Shown here: positions 56,212-64,000 of the stretch, piece after piece | Numbering within the stretch: the first letter of the stretch is position 1 | Layout: every line of letters begins with the position of its first letter | From: Chryseobacterium turcicum | GTDB taxonomy: Bacteria; Bacteroidota; Bacteroidia; Flavobacteriales; Weeksellaceae | NCBI RefSeq assembly: GCF_021010565.1 | Contig: NZ_JAJNAY010000001.1 | Coordinates: 1,840,001 to 1,904,000 of the forward strand | Length of the DNA: 64,000 nucleotides | Reading direction: 5' to 3' | Made by a program: the position numbers and the translations under genes | Notes under the pieces: model-generated | Told to the model about the DNA's origin: nothing | The model's input: the letters and a program-made list of their open reading frames with translations, nothing else | Database searches by the model: none

Positions 56212-56781
56212 TTAGTTTACCAAAGTATCAAATGGAGCTAATTTAAAATCTTCAGATTTTACCTGCTCAAAGTAAGATGCTTTTGCAGTACCTCTTAATT
56301 TACCAGCTGCTTTTGAAGCTGCTGTGAAATCGGTATCGATTTTAGTTGCAATTTCTGTAGGTTTAAAATCTTTTTTTACAGAATCATCTTCTACGCCTAA
56401 ATATCCGTTTTTCTTTGTGATATAATTGATGAAGTTATCATAATTCCCTAAAGTGTTTCTGAAATATAAAGTATGATAGTTCATGCATTTTGATGCTTTC
56501 TTAGATTTGTTGACAATACAACTTGCCATATTTCCTCTGTAAAGGTCAAATTCTAATGCAACAGCATCATATTCTTTTTTAAGAGCGGTTGTACCATTAG
56601 TAAGAATGGAATTATCATTTTGTGATTCGCTAATCTTTTTCAAATGTTCCAAAACTAAAGGAACGGTTCTTTCAATTTTTGATTTTGCTTCTGCAACAGA
56701 TCCGAAAACTGAAGATGTTTGCGCTGATGTTACATTAAATATCAACAACATTAAAACAGAAAATAGAGTATATCTTTTCAT
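56212..56781 (-). CDS. Exported helical protein of unknown function
   Basis: 189 residues. Signal peptide about 1-20 (ending TSAQ), then an all-helical mature part with two cysteines (SCIVNKSKKASKC) spaced for a possible disulfide. No named domain recognised. Monocistronic with its own terminator, convergent with the tRNA array. Confidence 0.75.
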   Translation of the reverse strand: MKRYTLFSVLMLLIFNVTSAQTSSVFGSVAEAKSKIERTVPLVLEHLKKISESQNDNSILTNGTTALKKEYDAVALEFDLYRGNMASCIVNKSKKASKCMNYHTLYFRNTLGNYDNFINYITKKNGYLGVEDDSVKKDFKPTEIATKIDTDFTAASKAAGKLRGTAKASYFEQVKSEDFKLAPFDTLVN

Positions 56782-57352
56782 TAGAAATTTTTAAAGCACT
56801 AAAATAAATATATTTTCTCATTCTTTGCATATTCATATTCATTTTATTTAATAAAATTTAACAAATCTACAATGTAAATTGTGCATTTTTGATTAAATGA
56901 TGATTTAAAGCCTTTTTAGAACTGATTTTTGCAATTAAATAAACTGATTTTAATAAATTTATATTCAGATTATTTTTATTAAAATGATTGTTGTCTGATA
57001 AAACAAGAAGCCATTTATTTGACTTCTTGTTTTATCGAGCAACGATGTATATTTATATTCATTGTTGTCCGGTAAAAAATTAGAAATACAATTAACAGCT
57101 CGCTCCTCAGGAGCTTTAATGATAAAAGAACCACTATTTTCTATTAATAGTTTGCTCCTCATGGAGCTGTATTAATCCCATCGGGATTTTCTGTTAATAG
57201 AAAAAATGAAATAATCCAAAACAAAGCTCCAGAGGAGCGACCTATCGATTTACACTATTAACATTGAGTTTGTCAATTTGTTTATTGTTTTAATCGGACA
57301 GAAATGATTTATATTGTATAAATTTATCTGTGAGTAATAATCTTAAAATATA
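56782..57352. repeat. Gap with palindromic intergenic repeats
   Basis: No gene is convincing here. GATAAAACAAGAAG and CTTCTTGTTTTATC form a perfect 14-bp hairpin (56997-57036). GTTGTCTGATAAAA and GTTGTCCGGTAAAA are direct repeats about 70 bp apart. The words GCTCCTCAGGAGC, GCTCCTCATGGAGC and GCTCCAGAGGAGC (57104-57240) are short near-palindromes seen, from memory, in many Flavobacteriia gaps. ATTGTTTTAATCGGACAG recurs as ATTGTTTTAATCGGGCAA near 43430. Confidence 0.6.
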
Positions 57353-57754
57353 ATGGAAACAAAATTTACATATCTAGTTACTAAAGATAAGGTAGAAATG
57401 ATAAATGATTTAGATTTTGCAATTCATTTAGATTATTTAGTGATTGAAGAGTTTAAAGATATGACGGGTTTTAAAATGGAAGAGGCAACAGAATCTCTTA
57501 AGAAATTTAATACTTTGGATGAGATTTTTGAAAGCAAACTAACTCAAAGTTTACATACACAAAAGATAATTTCGATTATACAAAAATTGAAAGTTGAAAA
57601 CTTTTTTTTACATCACTGTACGGATAATGAAAATTTTGGTCTCCCATTATGGTCATCTCTATTAATTGTAAAAAATAAAGAAGTTTACAAATCCTCAGAT
57701 TTATATGATGTACAAGAGATTTTAGATTATAATTACTTTGAAGATATCTTATAA
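57353..57754 (+). CDS. Hypothetical protein, paralogue of the next gene
   Basis: 133 residues, cytoplasmic, acidic, no named domain. The pattern LVTKDKVEMIND, LDYLVIEEF, TLDEIFES, IISIIQKLKVENFFLHH and LIVKNKEVYK aligns in order with the next gene, so the two are diverged duplicates. The composition is more AT-rich than its neighbours, and it follows a repeat-rich gap, compatible with transfer. It could be a toxin-immunity type protein, but no toxin gene is seen. Confidence 0.65.
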   Translation: METKFTYLVTKDKVEMINDLDFAIHLDYLVIEEFKDMTGFKMEEATESLKKFNTLDEIFESKLTQSLHTQKIISIIQKLKVENFFLHHCTDNENFGLPLWSSLLIVKNKEVYKSSDLYDVQEILDYNYFEDIL

Positions 57755-57886
57755 AGCTAACATATTATCGTTTATATTTAATCACAAATAATTGATTTAT
57801 GATTTGTGTGTTAATTAGTCATACGGCATATATTTAAAGTTAATATAATGCTTAAATTTGGGAATCTGCTACAATTCAACAAAATA

Positions 57887-58372
57887 ATGGCGCATAGAAT
57901 TACATTAATAATAACTAAAGAAAGTATCAATACAGCTATTGATATTCCTCATTTTTATGAGAATAATTATTTAGTCATTCCAACTGATGACGACGGTTGG
58001 GAAGCTCAAATGATTGAAGATATATGTAAAACTGAGAATTCTTTTGATGAAATTTTTAATGTCTTTTTTAAAGAATTTTATAAAGAAGATATAGGAAACG
58101 GCAATTTTGAAGATATTTGTAACGAACTTACTACTTTTGAAAATTTGTATATTCTGGAAATAATTGAAAAATTGAAAATCTCAGATTTTATAATTATTCA
58201 TTATTCAGAAGTGGGATTTGATATTTATCAAAATTATATTGGATTCAAAAATAAAGAATATATTGGCTATAGTAAATTTTGTACAAAATTTTGTGAAACT
58301 AGACTTACAACCGAAAATTACTGGAGATTTGAATCATGCAGAAAAAGATATTCGGAAAATCTTAACAAGTAA
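57887..58372 (+). CDS. Hypothetical protein, paralogue of the previous gene
   Basis: 161 residues from the ATG at 57887 (MAHRITLIITKES), chosen because it matches the N terminus of the paralogue. An in-frame ATG at 57848 would add 13 residues. The shared blocks are ENNYLVIPTDD, NSFDEIFNVFF, ILEIIEKLKISDFIIIHYSE and IGFKNKEYIGY. It has four cysteines, three of them near the C terminus. Unknown function; very AT-rich. Confidence 0.65.
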   Translation: MAHRITLIITKESINTAIDIPHFYENNYLVIPTDDDGWEAQMIEDICKTENSFDEIFNVFFKEFYKEDIGNGNFEDICNELTTFENLYILEIIEKLKISDFIIIHYSEVGFDIYQNYIGFKNKEYIGYSKFCTKFCETRLTTENYWRFESCRKRYSENLNK

Positions 58373-58611
58373 TAAAATCATAGACAAGCCGTCTTATTTG
58401 ATAATTTGTGGTAAGATTATACAATATGAATATTATTTAGGCTGTATCTTTTTTTAACAATTTTTAAGAATTTATATCAAATTTTAGGTTTTCTCTGATG
58501 ATTAATAAGCACATATTTTCTATTAATTAAAAATTTAACATATTTTAATATTTTTTATTCTATTGATTTTCAATCAATTATATGTTTTTGTGTTTTATCA
58601 CTAAAAAAATA

Positions 58612-58642
58612 GTTGTTCAGATTAAAAATATTTCTACATTTG
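58612..58642 (+). promoter_or_regulatory. Promoter of the blaI-blaR1-like operon
   Basis: GTTG (58612-58615), a 19-base spacer and TACATTTG (58635-58642) match the Bacteroidota promoter pattern. The gap 58373-58707 is otherwise very AT-rich and without a gene. Confidence 0.78.
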
Positions 58643-58660
58643 TATAACTAATTTATTAGT
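58635..58660. promoter_or_regulatory. BlaI/CopY-type operator overlapping the promoter
   Basis: TACATTTGTA (58635-58644) is an exact match to the TACANNTGTA operator of BlaI/MecI/CopY repressors and sits on the -7 box. The palindrome ACTAATTTATTAGT (58647-58660) follows at the expected transcription start and may be a second site. Confidence 0.7.
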
Positions 58661-58707
58661 GATATAGATTTTTTAGTAACTTTATCACAATAATTAAAAT
58701 TCAGATT

Positions 58708-59073
58708 ATGATCATTCAGACCTTAACAAAAGCAGAAGAACAGGTAATGCAGTTTTTATGGAAACTTGAAAAAGGTTTTCTAAAAGATGTTTTGGATCTC
58801 TATCCCGAGCCCAAACCGCATACCAATACGGTTTCTACAATTCTGAAAGTGTTGAAAGATAAAGAGTTTGTAGATTATAATGTATACGGAAGACAACACG
58901 AATATTTCCCTTTGGTTACAAAAGAGCAGTATTCTGGAAAAACAATGAAAAGCCTGGTGAAAAACTATTTTAAAGGCTCTTATAAAAGTGCCGTTTCTTT
59001 TTTAGTTGAAAAAAACGAAATGACCGTTGAAGATCTTGAAATGCTACTAAACGAACTCAAAAACAAAGACTAA
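58708..59073 (+). CDS. BlaI/MecI/CopY-family transcriptional repressor
   Basis: 121 residues of a winged-helix repressor. TKAEEQVMQFLWKLEKGFL is the N-terminal helix pair, and PHTNTVSTILKVLKDKEFV the recognition helix and wing. The C-terminal dimerisation part is cut by the partner protease in classical systems. It ends 1 bp before the M56 gene, so the two form one unit, probably autoregulated through the operator above. Confidence 0.93.
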   Translation: MIIQTLTKAEEQVMQFLWKLEKGFLKDVLDLYPEPKPHTNTVSTILKVLKDKEFVDYNVYGRQHEYFPLVTKEQYSGKTMKSLVKNYFKGSYKSAVSFLVEKNEMTVEDLEMLLNELKNKD

Positions 59074-59074
59074 T

Positions 59075-61024
59075 ATGGAAGTGCTCTTGTTTTACTTTGG
59101 GAAGGTGATTATCTGTTCAGGTGTAATGTTTTTGTATTATCAATTGTCTTTAAAAGACAAGACCTTTCATCATTACAACAGATTTTATCTTTTGTCGGCT
59201 ATGTTGGTTTCGATCTTGTTGCCTTTAATTAAGGTAGAAGATTTTACGATAGAGGTTAATGAGAATTTGTTTTTGTTAATCAATAAGTTACAGAATTTTA
59301 ATGCAAATAAAACTATCGACCATGACTACATTTATTTTAGAATTATTTTCTCAGCTTTGGGATTGGTTTCTCTCTATTTTTTAGGGAAATTCATGTATGG
59401 GATTTTCAGAATCCAACAACTCAAAAGTCAGTTTAAAAAAGAAAGCTTTGAAGGGGTAAATTTTTACCAGACCAATCTCTCTGAAGCTCCGTTTTCTTAT
59501 TTCAAGAATCTTTTCTGGAAAAATTCTATTGTTATCAATTCTGAAGTAGGAAAACAGATTTTGAAGCATGAAATGGTACATATCGAGCAGAAACACTCTA
59601 TTGATAAGATATTTATAGAGATTCTCACTTCTATTTTTTGGTTCAATCCATTCTTTCATATTATTAAAAAAGAAATCAATTTAATACACGAATATTTGGC
59701 TGATAAAAAAGCCGTCAAACAATCGGATACAAAAGCATTTGCGCAGATGCTTTTAGCAAGCCACTTTTCCGGAAAACAGTTGCCTGCGACCAGTCCGTTT
59801 CTAAGTTCAAACCTTAAAAAAAGACTCAAAATGTTACAAAAACCTCAAACTAAATTTGGGTATGCGCGAAGAATTTTTGCCTTACCGGTTTTATTTACTG
59901 TTGCCTTTGCTTATATGGTGAATGCAAAAAACAAAGAAATAAAAGAAGTAAACAACGAAATTGAAAAGGCTGTTGCCGAGATTAAAGTTGATACTTTATC
60001 TCCGAAAAATGAAACGAATCAAATTGTAAAGTTACAGCAAGAAAAAATTTCTAAAGCCAATGACAAATTAAAAATTCAATCTGAAAAACTTAAAACACTA
60101 AGCGATAAGTCAAAAGAAAAAACGACTGAACTTCAAAAAATAGCAAAAGAAAAAGGTGAAAAGAGCTATGAATTTGAACTAAAAGCAAAAGAGCTTAAGC
60201 AACTTTCTGGGGAAATGGATAAGGTTGTCAACACTGAGAGAGTTTTTAATGATCTGGAGTTTTCAACGGTTTCTTCCAATGGGAAAAATTACACTTTTAG
60301 ATTGAATGAAAATAGAGGAAAAGCTGTTGACGCAAGTAATGATGAAGGATATAAATTATTAGAAAAGCAAAGTGATTTAAATTTGGAGCAGATTTTTAAT
60401 TCTGAAGAGTTTAAAAGTAAATCTGGCCTAACGGAGGAAAAAATTAAATCATTGAAAAAAGCTACAGGCAACCTTATGAATCAATATAAGAAGGTTGATA
60501 AAGTTTTTATGAGTGGTAAACAAGTGTATGGAAAACCATACCCAGATTACAAAGTGACATCTTCTTTTAAAGAAGTTATAAATCTTTCAAAAAAAGACCA
60601 AAGAAAACTGGAAAAATTAGCCAAAGAAAAGGCTGAACTTTCTGCAAAACAGGCAGAAGTTGCAAGACAACAGGCAGAAATTGTAAGAGAGCAGTCAAAA
60701 AATATGGTAGGAAAGCCGTGGGTTGTTGCAGTTGATGCTCATGCACCAAAAGTAAGTTACTCAGCAAGTTCTTCTTATACAGATTTTTCAAAGCCTTCTA
60801 ATAGTAAAATTATTTCTACAGGGGGAAACTACCAAACAAACGTAAAAGATATGATTAAGGCCAATTCTGCTGGAGATATAAAATATTTCATTGATGGAAA
60901 TGCAAGTTCGAATGAAGAGTTGCAAAGTCTTGATCCAAAGAATATAGAATCGATTAATATCAATAAAACGAAAGTTTCCGGCAAAGATGCAGGGGAAATT
61001 CATATCAAAACAAAACAAAAATAA
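59075..61024 (+). CDS. M56-family BlaR1-like metalloprotease
   Basis: 649 residues. Membrane helices occur at about 1-25, 35-52, 90-112 and 268-288. The zinc motif is HEMVH (near 165-169) with the third ligand region INLIHEYLADKKAV. After the last helix comes a long Lys/Glu-rich coiled coil (about 290-400 and again 505-545). A C-terminal segment (YFIDGNASSNEELQSLDPKN onward) resembles the plug-like ending of Bacteroidota BlaR1 proteins. No penicillin-binding sensor domain is seen, so the signal is probably not a beta-lactam. Confidence 0.88.
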   Translation: MEVLLFYFGKVIICSGVMFLYYQLSLKDKTFHHYNRFYLLSAMLVSILLPLIKVEDFTIEVNENLFLLINKLQNFNANKTIDHDYIYFRIIFSALGLVSLYFLGKFMYGIFRIQQLKSQFKKESFEGVNFYQTNLSEAPFSYFKNLFWKNSIVINSEVGKQILKHEMVHIEQKHSIDKIFIEILTSIFWFNPFFHIIKKEINLIHEYLADKKAVKQSDTKAFAQMLLASHFSGKQLPATSPFLSSNLKKRLKMLQKPQTKFGYARRIFALPVLFTVAFAYMVNAKNKEIKEVNNEIEKAVAEIKVDTLSPKNETNQIVKLQQEKISKANDKLKIQSEKLKTLSDKSKEKTTELQKIAKEKGEKSYEFELKAKELKQLSGEMDKVVNTERVFNDLEFSTVSSNGKNYTFRLNENRGKAVDASNDEGYKLLEKQSDLNLEQIFNSEEFKSKSGLTEEKIKSLKKATGNLMNQYKKVDKVFMSGKQVYGKPYPDYKVTSSFKEVINLSKKDQRKLEKLAKEKAELSAKQAEVARQQAEIVREQSKNMVGKPWVVAVDAHAPKVSYSASSSYTDFSKPSNSKIISTGGNYQTNVKDMIKANSAGDIKYFIDGNASSNEELQSLDPKNIESININKTKVSGKDAGEIHIKTKQK

Positions 61025-61054
61025 TTTTAAATATTCACAAAATAAGTTTTTAGG

Positions 61055-61879
61055 ATGAAAAAACTAATAACCGTTTTCAGTTTATTGCTCATTGGAGTTT
61101 TTGCCAATGCTCAAAATAAACGTTTTACTTACGAATACCGTTTTATACCCGATTCTACCAATGCAGGCGATGTAAAAACGGAGATGATGAATCTTGATGT
61201 TGCCGATTCGGGATCTAAATTTTACAGCTACACCGCTTATCATTCAGATTCTATTATGAGAGTTGATTTGGAAAAACAATTGGCTTCAACGGGGATGATG
61301 AATGTTAAGACTGATGCCCGAAAAGGCTCGGTAAGATATTCAATATCTAAAAAATATCCGAAATATGAAGTTTTCCTCCACAATAGAATTTTGAGAGATC
61401 AGTACAAAGTTGCCGACGACCGAAAAATAGATTGGAAAATAAGCTCTGAAAAGCAAAAAATAGGAGAGTGGAATACTCAGAAAGCTGAAGCTGAATTTGG
61501 CGGAAGAAAATGGATTGCTTGGTTTGCTGCTGATATTCCAATTCAGGATGGGCCATACAAATTTCATGGGCTTCCCGGTTTAATTGTAAAGCTGGAAGAT
61601 CAGACAAAATCTCATGTTTTTAATTTGCAGGCTGTGAAGAATATTTCAGAAATCCCAAAAGATGTTTTTGGAGAAAAAGAAATTGTAGTCAATCAAAAAC
61701 AATATGATAAATTGCTTAAAGATTATGAGAATGATCCTACAAAAGGACTCAAACAAATGCAGATGGGCGGTGTTACGATGATTATGAAAGAAGGTACAGG
61801 TAATCAAATGAAAGACCAAGAAGAACGTTTGAAAGCAAGGATAAAAAAAGATAACAACAGAATAGAACTTAATAAATAG
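61055..61879 (+). CDS. GLPGLI family protein (copy 1)
   Basis: 274 residues with a signal peptide (about 1-19, ending ANAQ). It begins FTYEYRFIPDST and carries the family signature YKFHGLPGLIVKLED (near 168). The C terminus is lysine- and arginine-rich. Family members are exported proteins of unknown role, restricted to Bacteroidota as far as I know. It starts 31 bp after the M56 gene and may be part of that operon. Confidence 0.9.
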   Translation: MKKLITVFSLLLIGVFANAQNKRFTYEYRFIPDSTNAGDVKTEMMNLDVADSGSKFYSYTAYHSDSIMRVDLEKQLASTGMMNVKTDARKGSVRYSISKKYPKYEVFLHNRILRDQYKVADDRKIDWKISSEKQKIGEWNTQKAEAEFGGRKWIAWFAADIPIQDGPYKFHGLPGLIVKLEDQTKSHVFNLQAVKNISEIPKDVFGEKEIVVNQKQYDKLLKDYENDPTKGLKQMQMGGVTMIMKEGTGNQMKDQEERLKARIKKDNNRIELNK

Positions 61880-61973
61880 TTGATTGTTGTTTGTTTTATA
61901 ATTCAGTGATTTAGGCTTTAGGTGATGTGAGGTCGATTATAATTTATTGATTTTCAGCTATGGGTTATACATT

Positions 61974-62147
61974 TTTTTAACGCAAAGTTTTTATCTATAA
62001 TAATCTTGATTTTAAGGAGCAAAGAATAGCGAACAAGTCGCCTAAGCTTTGAAAACAAAAGTTTTTAGCTTCATAAAATCAATTTTATTGATTCATTCTT
62101 GGCTTCTTAATTTTTGTGATATACGATTTAAATCTTTGCGTTAAAAA
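61974..62147. repeat. MITE-like element with perfect 14-bp terminal inverted repeats (copy 2)
   Basis: TTTTTAACGCAAAG (61974-61987) and CTTTGCGTTAAAAA (62134-62147) are exact inverted repeats and are identical to the ends of the element at 24612-24776. The interior, 146 bp, resembles that copy in GGAGCAAAGAATAGCGAACAAG but is otherwise diverged. The rest of the gap 61880-62282 is AT-rich without a gene. Confidence 0.75.
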
Positions 62148-62282
62148 ATCAGATTTTCATTTTCTAACAAAGTATTGTAAAGAAAAAACAATCACTTTTG
62201 AGGTTAAAAAGCACTGGAATTTAAATCATCAACAAACAGCTTCTTACATGATACATATTTAAGAAAAATAAAATAAAATAGC

Positions 62283-63179
62283 ATGAAAAAAATCTCTTTG
62301 GTTCTTTTATTAACAGCAGGATTCTTTAGTTTCGCTCAAAACCGTTTTTTTTACGATTATAAATTTATTCCCGATTCGACAGATAAAGTAAACATGCTTA
62401 CCGAAATCATGCTTTTGGATATCGATAAAAACGGATCAAAATATTACGGTCAGGAAAAGTTTATAGCTGATTCTACTTCTCAGGCAGATGTAGAAAGGCA
62501 ACTTAAATTAAATCCTAATAACATCAGTATCAGCAGAAGAGATAAGCCGGGAATGATTACTTACAAGGTGACCAAACAATATCCTGATTTTAAAACTTAC
62601 CTTTTCACAAAGATTTCTAGCGATAGCTATAAAATTGAAGAAGATAAAAAACCGGAATGGAAAATTCTTCCAGATAAGCAGAAAATTGGTGAGTATAATG
62701 CCCAAAAAGCAACTACAAAATATGGTGGCAGAGAATGGACGGCGTGGTTTTCTACAGATTTACCTTTTCAAGACGGACCATACAAATTCTACGGACTTCC
62801 CGGTTTGATTGTAAAAATTGAAGATAAAACAGGTTCGCATTCCATGACTTTAGTCGGAAACAAAGCGATGAAGACTAATACTGAGAAAGAGATGGATATT
62901 CCTCAGGGAATTCAACTTTACGGAATGGGAGGAAAAGATATTGAAATTAATAAATCTCAATTTAAAAAAGTCTGGAAAGCCTACAAAAGCGATCCTACTA
63001 AAAATATGCGTGAGATGATGGCTAAGAATTCAGAGACCAATAAGGTTATTTTTAAAACAAAAACAGCCGATGGAAGAGAGATTTCAGATCCTAATCAGGT
63101 GTTCAGAGAAATGGAGAAAAAAGCAAAGGAAGGTTTTAAAAAGAATAACAATCCTATCGAACCGGAATTGTATCAATAA
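62283..63179 (+). CDS. GLPGLI family protein (copy 2)
   Basis: 298 residues, a close paralogue of the gene 400 bp upstream. Signal peptide about 1-18 (ending SFAQN), FFYDYKFIPDST near the start, and the signature YKFYGLPGLIVKIED (near 178). The C terminus has the same KKNNNPIE-type ending. The two were probably a tandem duplicate pair, later split by the MITE-like element. Confidence 0.9.
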   Translation: MKKISLVLLLTAGFFSFAQNRFFYDYKFIPDSTDKVNMLTEIMLLDIDKNGSKYYGQEKFIADSTSQADVERQLKLNPNNISISRRDKPGMITYKVTKQYPDFKTYLFTKISSDSYKIEEDKKPEWKILPDKQKIGEYNAQKATTKYGGREWTAWFSTDLPFQDGPYKFYGLPGLIVKIEDKTGSHSMTLVGNKAMKTNTEKEMDIPQGIQLYGMGGKDIEINKSQFKKVWKAYKSDPTKNMREMMAKNSETNKVIFKTKTADGREISDPNQVFREMEKKAKEGFKKNNNPIEPELYQ

Positions 63180-63196
63180 TATTAAAGAGGTTAAAC

Positions 63197-63231
63197 AAAA
63201 ATGCGAGGAAATTTTTCCCCGCATTTTTTAT
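63197..63231 (+). terminator. Terminator after the second GLPGLI gene
   Basis: AAAATGCGAGG pairs with CCCCGCATTTT (one mismatch), followed by Ts. Confidence 0.85.
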
Positions 63232-63248
63232 ATTAAAAATAGACCAAT

Positions 63249-64000
63249 TTACTTTTTACCAGTTAACCATTGATCCTGAAGTTTTTGTTCTGCAGAAGTA
63301 GGATTGGCTTTAAATTGTAATGTCTCTAAAGTTATTTTATCTAAAATAGCTTTTCCTTTCAAATCAATTTTGTCCATTTTATCACCGTTTTTACGAAGAA
63401 TAGTTACGGTAACATCCTGTCCGTCTTTGATTGACTGTGCATACCCAATAAATTCTTGCGCATTTTGAATGTTAATTGTTTTTCCGTCTAAGGCAACAAC
63501 TTCATCAGTAATTTTAAAACCAATATTTTTTGAGAAAGCAGAAAGTGCTGAGTTTTCATCAAACACAAATGCATTGTTTTTTTCGTTGTAACCTGTTTGT
63601 TCAGGGTTTTTAATAAACCAGAAAATTGGCGGAGTCTCCTGTTTTTTTATTTCTACACCTACTTGAGCTAAATATTCTGCATACGGAGTAGGCTGGCTTC
63701 CGGCAATATATTTATTATAAAAATCTTTTACTTGCGGATATCCGGTAATGGTTACCAATTCATCAATCAGTTTATCATCTTTGAAAGGTTTGTTCTCTCC
63801 AAATCTTTGAGATAATTTTCTGATCATATCACGATATCCCATTTCTCCGTTTGATAATTTTCTCAACTCAATATCAAGACACATTGTCAAAAGTGTTCCC
63901 TTTTCGTAAACATTTCGGTACTGATCCTTGTATTGATCTTGAAGAATATTTTTGCTCATCACCGTAAACGGCATGGTGTCGTTGTAGTTTTTAGAATTTT
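63249..64000 (-). CDS. M61-family metallopeptidase, C-terminal part
   Basis: At least 250 residues; the frame stays open to the right edge, so the 5' end is missing. It matches the C-terminal part of M61 (glycyl aminopeptidase-like) proteins: the helical segment KGTLLTMCLDIELRKLSNGE, DLIDELVTITGY-like KLIDELVTITGYP and YAEYLAQVGVEI, then a PDZ domain (IGFKITDEVVALDGKTI). The HExxH zinc site would lie upstream, outside the window. Family members are often exported. Confidence 0.85.
   Translation of the reverse strand, partial: NSKNYNDTMPFTVMSKNILQDQYKDQYRNVYEKGTLLTMCLDIELRKLSNGEMGYRDMIRKLSQRFGENKPFKDDKLIDELVTITGYPQVKDFYNKYIAGSQPTPYAEYLAQVGVEIKKQETPPIFWFIKNPEQTGYNEKNNAFVFDENSALSAFSKNIGFKITDEVVALDGKTINIQNAQEFIGYAQSIKDGQDVTVTILRKNGDKMDKIDLKGKAILDKITLETLQFKANPTSAEQKLQDQWLTGKK

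Noticed and set aside
56965-57162. Small minus-strand gene
   Set aside because: It covers palindromic repeats and a hairpin, so the frame is a by-product of the repeat.
58218-58457. Second gene overlapping the 3' end of the paralogue
   Set aside because: It is out of frame with the better-supported gene and has no start signal.

Overview
The window reads as the chromosome of a low-GC member of the Bacteroidota, class Flavobacteriia, most likely Chryseobacterium or a close Weeksellaceae relative. The basis is promoters of the TTG-N19-TAnnTTTG type, two GLPGLI-family secreted proteins, a type IX secretion sorting domain on an extracellular pectate lyase, DUF4349/DUF2891/DUF4956 proteins, a BlaI-M56 pair and short palindromic intergenic repeats of the kind found in that group. 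No phage, complete insertion sequence, CRISPR array or rRNA operon was seen. The genus assignment is an inference.

Layout. 1-2.8 kb: rny (ribonuclease Y), then three tandem double-glycine-leader, six-cysteine peptide genes whose regulatory DNA was duplicated with them. 2.8-4.5 kb: acyl-CoA thioesterase, ArsC-like protein, then a gene-free stretch with an 82-bp tandem repeat array and a structured-RNA candidate. 4.5-13.5 kb: mostly housekeeping (idi, gcvT, a HAD phosphatase, a SerA-type dehydrogenase, mscL, nnr, yidD-lgt, rarA). 13.5-21 kb: secreted and membrane proteins of unknown role, dnaA, a low-molecular-weight tyrosine phosphatase, an RsmI-like methylase, DUF4349 and DUF2891 proteins. 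22-27.7 kb: an AraC regulator followed by a TolC/HlyD/MFS efflux system. 27.9-36.5 kb: a serine hydrolase, an exported PEP-synthase-like protein, DUF4956, a MoxR-type ATPase/vWA pair, a truncated DUF1016 gene and a methyltransferase. 36.7-49.4 kb: ferritin, ychF, an AraC/short-chain dehydrogenase pair, cls, an aminotransferase, parE-orf-parC and a rhomboid protease. 49.6-55.5 kb: pectate lyase, then prmC, yaaA, a CPBP protease and a Sua5/YciO protein. 55.6-56.1 kb: five initiator tRNA genes in an exact 224-bp tandem duplication. 56.2-64 kb: a secreted protein, a repeat-rich stretch, a pair of paralogous unknown proteins, blaI-blaR1-like genes with a consensus operator, two GLPGLI proteins and the 3' part of an M61 peptidase gene that runs off the right edge.

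The most unusual parts are the tandem GG-leader cysteine-rich peptide family, the 82-bp array next to a foldable RNA candidate, the alternating initiator tRNA array, an exported protein with PEP-synthase-type domains in permuted order, an Lgt with a large exported N-terminal extension, and several families of short elements with terminal inverted repeats in the gene-free gaps.
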